Below the pieces are notes generated by a model, which made no database searches, was not told the DNA's origin, and saw nothing but the letters and a program-made list of their open reading frames with translations. From positions 1 through 10,931 of the forward strand of contig CALIDR010000082.1 of NCBI GenBank assembly GCA_938022295.1: a stretch of 10,931 nt of DNA. Reading direction: 5' to 3'. Positions 6,383 to 10,931 of this stretch are shown piece after piece. Each line of letters starts with the position of its first letter. The first letter of the stretch is position 1. The position numbers and the translations under genes are program-made. The DNA comes from an uncultured Burkholderiaceae bacterium (GTDB taxonomy: Bacteria; Pseudomonadota; Gammaproteobacteria; Burkholderiales; Burkholderiaceae_C).

Positions 6383-7669
6383 TCAGTGCCCTCCCGCCGC
6401 CTTGCCGGCCACGCCGGTGGCCGCGCCCGGTGCGCTGCCGGTGTACGGCAGCCCGGCGAGCACGGCCGCCAGCTCGGCGCGGGCGAGCCAGGCGTCGCGC
6501 TGCGCCTGCAGCGCCGCGTCGACGGCGAGCACGCGCTCGCGGCTGCTGGCCAGCAGGTCCCAGGTGCTCTTGAGCATGCCGTTGTAGCGCTGCACCATGT
6601 CCTCCTCGAGCGCGGCCTGCAGCCGCTGCACTTCGCGCAGCGTCTCGCCGGCGAGCGACCGCGCCATCTGCCCCGCGTCGTAGGCCACGCGCACGTCGGC
6701 GCGGATCGTGCGCTCGAGCGCGTCGGCGGCGGCGCGCTCGCGCGCCGCCTGCGTCCAGCCGTGCGGCCAGTTCCGTGCCGGCTCGACGACGGCCGGCCAT
6801 CGGCCCTGCGCCGCCGCGGCGGCGACGGCGTCGTCGACCGCGCGCGCGATCGCCTGCCGTGACGCCCAGGCGAGGCCCGCCTCGATGCGCGCCGCCTCGC
6901 CGGCCAGCAACGGCCACTGCGGGTGCGCCTGCAGGGCCTGCTGCTCGAGTGCGGCGAGGTCCGGTGCATCGCCGCCCCCGGTGGCCGCGGCGGCCGGCAG
7001 CGGCGGCAGCCGCGTCGGCAGCCGCGCCGCCAGTTCGGGCAGCGGCATCAGCGCCGACGCCTGTCCCGGCGCGGCCGGCAGCAGCCGTGCCAGGTCGGCC
7101 AGCGCCGCGGTGGCGGCATGGCGCGCCGCGGCCAGGCGGGCCTGCGCGTCGAGCAGCGTCAGCTCCTGCTGCATCTGCCGCGCCGCGTTCCAGTTGCCCA
7201 CGCGCAGCATCCGCTGCGCGAGCTCGGCGCCGGCCGCCGCGGCTTCGAGCACCTGCGCCTGGTAGGCGGCGCTCTGCGCGGCGGCGATCGCGCGGATCCA
7301 GGCCCGCTCGACGTCGTGCGCGAACGCCCGCGCCTCGACGCGCAGGCGCGTGCTTTCGAGCGCGCTGATGCCGGGCACGGCGACCAGGTCGGGACGGCCG
7401 CGCATCGCGGCGGCGACGACGTCTTCGACTCGCCAGGGCTCGACGGCCGCCGGCGGCGCCGCCGGCGGTGTCGTCGGGGCCTGCTGCCGTTCCCAGCGCA
7501 GGATGTCGGCATGGCCGCGGGGGAACGCGCCGACGGCGTCGTTGGCGGCTTTCCAGTCGTCGGTGGCGGCGGTGGCCGCGATGGGGGCGGCCAGCGCGGC
7601 GGCGAGCGCCGCCGCCCGCAGCGGCGGCAGGGGGGGGCCGGCGCGGCGCCGGCCAGGCAATGGAAGCAT
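6383..7669 (-). CDS. TolC-like (outer membrane efflux family) protein, apparently barrel-poor
   Basis: A 428-residue exported, Ala-rich helical protein related to the TolC/CzcC family. A Sec signal covers about residues 1-36 (arginines, Ala/Leu core, cleavage near ATA-A); no lipobox Cys is present. Two helical repeats are recognisable: about 103-198 (with RMLRVGNWNAARQMQQELTL, the TolC-like helix turn) and about 238-408 (LEEDMVQRYNGMLKSTWDLL). In TolC, some 70-85 residues carrying two beta strands lie between the start of each repeat and its long helix; here the first gap (PDLVAVPGISALES) is only about 10 residues and the second lacks strand-like alternation. It may therefore be a periplasmic helical protein rather than a channel. 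The ATG at 7669 has GGAG 9 nt upstream; the stop abuts the oxidase start, indicating coupling. Confidence 0.75.
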   Translation of the reverse strand: MLPLPGRRRAGPPLPPLRAAALAAALAAPIAATAATDDWKAANDAVGAFPRGHADILRWERQQAPTTPPAAPPAAVEPWRVEDVVAAAMRGRPDLVAVPGISALESTRLRVEARAFAHDVERAWIRAIAAAQSAAYQAQVLEAAAAGAELAQRMLRVGNWNAARQMQQELTLLDAQARLAAARHAATAALADLARLLPAAPGQASALMPLPELAARLPTRLPPLPAAAATGGGDAPDLAALEQQALQAHPQWPLLAGEAARIEAGLAWASRQAIARAVDDAVAAAAAQGRWPAVVEPARNWPHGWTQAARERAAADALERTIRADVRVAYDAGQMARSLAGETLREVQRLQAALEEDMVQRYNGMLKSTWDLLASSRERVLAVDAALQAQRDAWLARAELAAVLAGLPYTGSAPGAATGVAGKAAGGH

Positions 7670-7750
7670 CGAAGGGATCTCCGGCAGGACACGGTGAACG
7701 CGCCACGCCACGGCCGACGCCGGCGGCGGACGCACCTCGGGTGTCGGAGA

Positions 7751-8104
7751 TCAGGCGATCGGCGGCTCGACGCCCGGCGGCAGCGACGCGCTCGCGAACG
7801 GCTCGGCTGCCGCAGGCGCGCTGCCCGCTGCCGGCGCGGCGAGCGTCAGCAGCGGCGGCGGCACCACGATCGCCGGCACGTTGCAGACGTCGCACAGCAG
7901 GTGGGCCTGCCCGCCGTGGTCGCGCTCGCCGCCGTCGCTGCCGGTGCGATCGCCGGCCTCGGCTGCCGGCGCCGCGTGCAGCGCACAGTCGGACCCCGCC
8001 TCGGCGGCCGCCGCGGGCAGCACCGCGGCCACCGCCATCGTGCCGGCCGCCCACACGCGCAGCGGCAGCAGCACGATCAGCAGGCAGAGCACGACAATCC
8101 GCAT
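7751..8104 (-). CDS. Small secreted CzcI-like protein
   Basis: A 117-residue protein with a clear signal peptide (MRIVVLCLLIVLLPLRVWAA) and a low-complexity Ala-rich body. Potential metal ligands are C40, H43, H63, H68 and the pair C71-DV-C74 in HLLCDVCNVPA. The ending EPFASASLPPGVEPPIA is Pro-rich. Signal sequence, central Cys pair, size and place just before a TolC-like gene resemble CzcI, the small protein at the head of Cupriavidus czc operons, which has a proposed regulatory or accessory role. It is the first gene of the operon, with 81 nt to the next start. There is no Shine-Dalgarno before its ATG; TAGACT ends 6 nt upstream, so the transcript may be leaderless. The family assignment is tentative; being a real secreted protein is more certain. 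Confidence 0.6.
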   Translation of the reverse strand: MRIVVLCLLIVLLPLRVWAAGTMAVAAVLPAAAAEAGSDCALHAAPAAEAGDRTGSDGGERDHGGQAHLLCDVCNVPAIVVPPPLLTLAAPAAGSAPAAAEPFASASLPPGVEPPIA

Positions 8105-8267
8105 GATTGCAGTCTAACGGCGCGCGCCGCAGCCGCGACGGCAGCGCGACAAAGCCCCGCGACGCCGCGCGGGCTGAACTTCCGGCCCGCCGGGCGTGTC
8201 GACGACAGGTGCCGGCCGCACGTGCGAACATCCGTGCGCCGGTGACCGATCGCGAAGGACGTCCGCC
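8105..8267. promoter_or_regulatory. Divergent control region of the copper genes
   Basis: This 163-nt gap separates the leftward czcI-like operon from the rightward DUF411-cusF pair, so both promoters should lie here. On the minus strand TAGACT (8111-8116) is a possible -10 placed to start transcription at the ATG; no good -35 precedes it. A GCGGGC-N10-GCCCGC inverted repeat (8169-8174 and 8185-8190) is a possible operator, but such repeats are expected by chance in this GC-rich DNA. I see no CueR-type dyad, and no regulator gene is in the window. Confidence 0.45.
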
Positions 8268-8735
8268 ATGCCCCCATCCGCCTCCCGCCGTCGCTTCCTG
8301 CGCGCCGCCGCGCTTGCCGCCGGCGCGCTGCCGCTCGTCGCCGCCGCCAGTCCGCTGCCGACGCTGCAGGTGTGGAAGTCGCCCACCTGCGGCTGCTGCA
8401 ACGACTGGATCGAGATCCTGAAGCGTGACGGCTTCACGGTCCAGGCGTTCGACGAGGGCAACACGGCCGTGCGCGCGCGCCTCGGCCTGCCGGCCAAGTA
8501 CGGTTCGTGCCACACCGCACGCATCGGCGGCTACGTCGTCGAAGGCCACGTGCCCGCCCGCGAGATCCGCCGCCTGCTGGCCGAGCGGCCCGACGCGATC
8601 GGCATCGCGGTGCCGGGGATGCCGGTCGGCTCGCCGGGCATGGACGGCCCCGAGTACGGCGGCCGCCGCGACCCCTACGACGTCGTGCTCGTGCTGCGCG
8701 ACGGCTCGAGCCGGGTGTTCGCGAGCTACCGATGA
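8268..8735 (+). CDS. DUF411 metal-binding protein, Tat-exported
   Basis: A 155-residue protein of the DUF411 family, often annotated CopG-like, found in copper and other metal resistance clusters. A twin-arginine signal is visible (SRRRFLRAAALAAGALPL, residues 6-23), so it is likely exported folded to the periplasm. The family signature follows: WKSPTCGCCNDW with C41, C43, C44, then GSCHTARIGGYVVEGHVP with C81, H82 and H94, and GIAVPGMPVGSPGMDG with M118 and M125. The Cys cluster is thioredoxin-like in position and probably binds Cu(I), but no reaction is proven for the family. The ATG at 8268 is chosen because GAAGGA lies just upstream and the protein then begins with the signal; an in-frame upstream ATG at 8196 lacks this. 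It is translated with the downstream cusF-like gene, whose start is 17 nt after its stop. Confidence 0.9.
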   Translation: MPPSASRRRFLRAAALAAGALPLVAAASPLPTLQVWKSPTCGCCNDWIEILKRDGFTVQAFDEGNTAVRARLGLPAKYGSCHTARIGGYVVEGHVPAREIRRLLAERPDAIGIAVPGMPVGSPGMDGPEYGGRRDPYDVVLVLRDGSSRVFASYR

Positions 8736-8752
8736 TGCCGAGGAGATCCCCG

Positions 8753-9034
8753 ATGAAACGACACTGGATCGCGGGCTTGGCGCTCGCCTTCGCCGCCGCG
8801 ACCGTGGCCGCCCAGAGCGCCGACGGTGAAGTGCGCCGCATCGACAAGGCGCAGGGCCGCATCACGCTCAAGCACGGCGAGATCAAGAGCCTGGACATGC
8901 CGCCGATGACGATGGTGTTCCGCGTCCAGGACCCGTCGATGCTCGACCGCGTCGCGGTCGGCGACCGCGTGCGCTTCGACGCCGCCAAGGTCGACGGCAC
9001 CTACACGATCACCGCGATCTCGAAGGTCAACTGA
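8753..9034 (+). CDS. CusF-family periplasmic copper chaperone
   Basis: A 93-residue exported protein: a Sec signal at 1-20 (cleavage near VAA-Q), then a small OB-fold CusF domain. CusF carries Cu(I)/Ag(I) in the periplasm and hands it to CusB/CusA. The ligand pattern fits exactly: H41, then residues 49, 52 and 54 in the stretch LDMPPMTMVF. Spacing from H41 (8, 11, 13) equals that of E. coli CusF H36, W44, M47, M49, but the tryptophan is replaced by Met49, so the site would be His plus three Met. AGGAG ends 7 nt before the ATG at 8753. Two in-frame ATGs at 8732 and 8735 overlap the DUF411 stop but have no better ribosome site. No CusCBA genes are present, so the recipient of its copper is unknown; the oxidase or cupredoxin are candidates. 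Confidence 0.9.
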   Translation: MKRHWIAGLALAFAAATVAAQSADGEVRRIDKAQGRITLKHGEIKSLDMPPMTMVFRVQDPSMLDRVAVGDRVRFDAAKVDGTYTITAISKVN

Positions 9035-9047
9035 CGCCGGCACGGCG

Positions 9048-9066
9048 CGGGGCGCACCCCGCCCCG
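9048..9066. terminator. Hairpin between convergent cusF-like and HAD genes
   Basis: CGGGGCG (9048-9054) and CGCCCCG (9060-9066) form a perfect 7-bp stem around CACCC, in the 49-nt gap between the stop codons of two convergent genes. No T-run follows on either strand, so strength as a terminator is uncertain. Confidence 0.45.
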
Positions 9067-9083
9067 GGATCGTCCATCGTTCG

Positions 9084-9689
9084 TCACTTCGCGGCCAGCC
9101 AATGGCTGGCGAAGGCGCCGAGGTCGTCGTGCGTCGAGTGGGCGAGCGTGAGCTCGGGCCCCTGGTTCGGGCTGCCGTTGGGGGCGCGCAGCACGAGCGC
9201 CCGGTGCACCGCGTCGGGTACGCCGCGCAGGTACGGCAGGTAGTCGTCGACGAAGGCTTCGGGCATCAGTGCGGCGATCGCGTCGGCCTTCGGGCTGCGC
9301 TCGCCGGCCTGGTGGCCGGTGGCGATCACGCGCTCGATCGGGAAGCCGAGCCGGCGCAGGTTCGCCAGCCGCGTGCGCTCGTAGGCGGCGTCGAGCGCCG
9401 AGACGCACACGAGGTCGAAGCCGGCGTCGACGAGGCGATGGCACGCCTCGACGGCACCCGGGATCGCCGGCAGGTGGAGCCAGAAATGCTCGTCGAAGTG
9501 GCGCCCGAAATGGCGCAGCGCCTCGCCTTCGAGCCGCTCGACGTGCCAGCGGTCGATCGGCCAGTAGGCCCGCGGGTCGCGCTCGGCCGGACGGTGGCCG
9601 AACGCCCGCTGCCAGGCCTCGGCATAGCCGTGGTGGAAGTCGACGAGGACGCCGTCGGCGTCGAGCGCGATCGTGGGCCGGCGCGGCAT
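9084..9689 (-). CDS. HAD-fold hydrolase, unknown substrate
   Basis: A 201-residue HAD-superfamily protein, probably a cytoplasmic phosphatase resembling 5'(3')-deoxyribonucleotidase-like members. Motif I is D10-A-D12-G-V-L-V-D-F; motif II serine is S98 (VCVSAL); motif III lysine is K134 (RSPKADAI); motif IV is D148-D149 (FVDDYLPYL). A small helical cap lies at about 20-75, unusually rich in aromatic residues and His (WPIDRWHVERL, HFGRHFDEHFWLHL). The ATG at 9689 is chosen because the protein then starts directly with the first beta strand; no strong ribosome site precedes it. It is divergent from dmeF, 56 nt away, and an inverted repeat covers its start codon. A metal link is not supported by its sequence; the pairing may be chance. 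Confidence 0.82.
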   Translation of the reverse strand: MPRRPTIALDADGVLVDFHHGYAEAWQRAFGHRPAERDPRAYWPIDRWHVERLEGEALRHFGRHFDEHFWLHLPAIPGAVEACHRLVDAGFDLVCVSALDAAYERTRLANLRRLGFPIERVIATGHQAGERSPKADAIAALMPEAFVDDYLPYLRGVPDAVHRALVLRAPNGSPNQGPELTLAHSTHDDLGAFASHWLAAK

Positions 9690-9715
9690 CGCGGCACTGT
9701 AGCCACGCCGCGATG
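9687..9715. promoter_or_regulatory. Perfect 9-bp inverted repeat in the HAD/dmeF divergent region
   Basis: CATCGCGGC (9687-9695) and GCCGCGATG (9707-9715) are exact reverse complements separated by 11 nt. The left arm includes the ATG of the HAD gene; the right arm is about 19 bp upstream of the dmeF -10-like box. It could be an operator controlling both genes or a hairpin in the HAD mRNA. No RcnR/DmeR-like regulator gene is in the window. Confidence 0.4.
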
Positions 9716-9733
9716 ACCCCGCTGTCGCGTGAG

Positions 9734-9739
9734 TAACAT
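9734..9739 (+). promoter_or_regulatory. Candidate dmeF -10 box, leaderless
   Basis: TAACAT matches four of six -10 positions and is the only AT-rich hexamer in the gap. It ends 6 nt before the dmeF ATG, so transcription would begin at or next to the start codon. ATGACC (9713-9718) with a 15-bp spacer is a weak -35 candidate. Confidence 0.4.
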
Positions 9740-9745
9740 CCGGCG

Positions 9746-10726
9746 ATGCACGTCCACGACCTGGCCCCGTTCCGCCACGACCACGCATTCGCCGACGCCG
9801 GCTCGGCCCCGCGCGGGCGGGCGCTGTGGGCGGTGACGGCGCTGACGCTGGTGACGATGGTCGTCGAGCTTGCGGCGGGCTGGTGGAGCGGCTCGCTCGC
9901 GCTGTGGGCCGACGGCTGGCACATGGGCACCCACGCCGCCGCGCTGGGCGGCGCGGCGCTGGCGGCACTGCTCGCGCGCCGCGCGGCGTCGAACGCGGCC
10001 TACGCGTTCGGCGGCTGGAAGATCGAGATGCTCGCCGCCTACACGAGCGGCCTGCTGCTGGTCGCGGTGTCGCTGTGGCTGCTCGTCGACGCGGTGGCCG
10101 TGCTGCGCGCGCCGCGCTCGATCGCCTACGACGAGGCGATCGTGGTCGCCGTGCTCGGCCTCGTCGTCAACGTCGCCAGCGTCTGGCTGCTCGAGCGCGG
10201 GCGTGCCGACGGCGACGCCGCGGCCCACGATCACGGCCACGCCCACGCCCACGATCACGCGCACGATCACGGCCATCGACACGCCCACGGGCACCACGAC
10301 CTCAACTTTCGCGCCGCGTACCTGCACGTCGTCGCCGACGCCGTCACGTCGGTGCTCGCGATCGTGGCGCTGGCCGGCGGCAAGTGGCTCGGCATCGGCT
10401 GGCTGGACCCGCTGGTCGCGCTGGTCGCCGCGGTGCTGATCGCGCGCTGGGCAGCGGGCGTGCTCGTGCAGGCCTCGCGCACGCTCGTGGACGCGACGGC
10501 CGACGACGCGCTGCGCCGCCGGGTGCGCTCGACGCTCGAGGCCGACGGCGACGCGACGCTGTCGGACCTGCACGTGTGGCAGGTCGGCCCGCGGGCGTGG
10601 TGCGTGGCCGCCTCGGTCGTCGCCGACCGCCCGCTCGACGCGCTCGTCTACCGCCAGCGGCTCGAGGCGATCGCGGGCCTGACCCACGTCACCGTCGAGG
10701 TCCACCGCTGCCGCGGGCCGCACTGA
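9746..10726 (+). CDS. dmeF: Cation diffusion facilitator, DmeF-type Co/Ni exporter
   Basis: A 326-residue inner-membrane CDF transporter that exchanges cytoplasmic divalent metal for protons. Six membrane segments are visible (about 27-48, 50-78, 100-122, 128-150, 188-210, 218-240), then a cytoplasmic domain (245-326). The transport site is H59-xxx-H63 in segment 2 (ADGWHMGTHA) and H194-xxx-D198 in segment 5 (HVVAD). The N-terminus MHVHDLAPFRHDHAF and the GWHMGTHA stretch are typical of DmeF, the Co(II)/Ni(II) branch; zinc members usually have DxxxD or HxxxD in segment 2. A His-rich loop (161-184, 13 His) joins segments 4 and 5. An in-frame TAA at 9734-9736 fixes the start at 9746 although no Shine-Dalgarno is present. 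No dmeR/rcnR regulator is adjacent. The CDF call is certain; metal preference is inferred. Confidence 0.93.
   Translation: MHVHDLAPFRHDHAFADAGSAPRGRALWAVTALTLVTMVVELAAGWWSGSLALWADGWHMGTHAAALGGAALAALLARRAASNAAYAFGGWKIEMLAAYTSGLLLVAVSLWLLVDAVAVLRAPRSIAYDEAIVVAVLGLVVNVASVWLLERGRADGDAAAHDHGHAHAHDHAHDHGHRHAHGHHDLNFRAAYLHVVADAVTSVLAIVALAGGKWLGIGWLDPLVALVAAVLIARWAAGVLVQASRTLVDATADDALRRRVRSTLEADGDATLSDLHVWQVGPRAWCVAASVVADRPLDALVYRQRLEAIAGLTHVTVEVHRCRGPH
10226..10297 (+). repeat. Imperfect His-codon repeat inside dmeF
   Basis: Alternating His codons (CAC, sometimes CAT) with Asp, Gly, Ala or Arg give repeated units such as CACGATCACG and CACGCCCACG. It encodes the His-rich loop at residues 161-184, thought in CDF proteins to bind or sense metal. 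Such repeats can change length by slippage. Confidence 0.8.
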
Positions 10727-10931
10727 TCCCGATTCGCCTTCGTTCGCATCGAAGCAGTGTCTGCCCACGGCCCGTTGCGGGCCTTCGCGAAGGTCGGTTC
10801 TTTTCGGGCGATGTGCGGCGGTCGTGGCGTCGCGCCAGGCGGCACCCGCTGCGGGCTCACCCTGTGGCGGTCGGCCCTGCGGGCCGACTGCGCTGCGCTG
10901 CTCGGCCCGGGGTCGCGCGGCAGAACTCGCT
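10727..10931. other. Non-coding tail with several GC hairpins
   Basis: The last 205 bases carry no gene I can support. They hold a run of inverted repeats: GGCCCG-TTG-CGGGCC (10769-10783), the palindrome CCTTCGCGAAGG (10782-10793) followed by TTCTTTT (10798-10804), CCCG-CTG-CGGG (10846-10854 region), and GTCGGCCC-TGC-GGGCCGAC (10870-10888). The first two plus the T-rich stretch may end dmeF transcription. The similar loops suggest a repetitive intergenic element of the kind I recall from Burkholderiales, running past the window edge. Confidence 0.5.

Noticed and set aside
6383..8104. A czcI-czcC start of a full czc efflux operon
   Set aside because: The next genes are an oxidase and a cupredoxin; no czcB or czcA sequence is present in the window.
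6378..8549. A long Ala/Arg-rich open frame on the minus strand across the TolC-like and czcI-like genes and beyond
   Set aside because: It overlaps genes with proper signal peptides and ribosome sites in another frame, and its product has no recognisable domain.
9729..9740. GTGAGTA stretches here and at 6366-6372 resembling half of the SlmA binding site (GTGAGTACTCAC)
   Set aside because: Only 7-8 of 12 positions match and the second half-site is missing; full palindromes are needed for a credible call.
10226..10297. Short direct repeats that might suggest a CRISPR or satellite array
   Set aside because: The units are His codons in frame within dmeF and encode a typical CDF histidine loop; there are no spacers.
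10648..10860. Small minus-strand open frame overlapping the 3' end of dmeF
   Set aside because: It is Arg/Pro-rich, runs through the hairpin-dense repeat region and into dmeF antisense, and has no ribosome site.

Overview
The window is very GC-rich (well above 70% by eye) with GC-saturated third codon positions. The order argB - pyrimidine 5'-nucleotidase - slmA on one strand is typical of Burkholderiales (Betaproteobacteria). Together with the CopI-like cupredoxin, I would place it near the Rubrivivax/Leptothrix/Ideonella group. This placement is inference from gene content; there is no rRNA or other marker to confirm it.

Layout: (1) 1-551, the 3' end of an unrecognised helical protein on the + strand, converging on the next gene. 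(2) 552-4197, all on the - strand: a GFA-family zinc protein, the metallophosphoesterase PdeM, the nucleoid-occlusion regulator SlmA, a HAD pyrimidine 5'-nucleotidase and acetylglutamate kinase ArgB. These are housekeeping genes. (3) 4273-8104, - strand: a four-gene metal/copper operon read from 8104 downward, consisting of a small CzcI-like secreted protein, a TolC-like protein, a Tat-exported two-domain multicopper oxidase with a Met-rich tail, and a periplasmic cupredoxin resembling CopI. (4) 8268-9034, + strand, divergent from that operon: a Tat-exported DUF411 protein and a CusF-type copper chaperone. (5) 9084-9689, - strand: a HAD-fold hydrolase. (6) 9746-10726, + strand: a DmeF-type cation diffusion facilitator with a His-rich loop. 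(7) 10727-10931: a non-coding tail with several GC hairpins.

Region 3-4 reads as a periplasmic copper-handling module: two small metal carriers (CusF-like, DUF411), an oxidase that could convert Cu(I) to Cu(II), a cupredoxin and a TolC-like partner. Its most interesting features are what is absent. There is no RND pump, membrane-fusion protein, P-type ATPase or regulator gene in the window. The TolC-like protein also seems too short between its helices to form the usual outer-membrane barrel. DmeF next door would export Co/Ni (or a similar divalent metal) across the inner membrane, making 4.3-10.7 kb a small metal-resistance island beside argB.

Two metal genes (the czcI-like gene and dmeF) lack a Shine-Dalgarno and have a -10-like hexamer exactly 6 nt before the ATG, which suggests leaderless transcripts. 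All functional calls rest on motif recognition by eye; no search or structure prediction was run.
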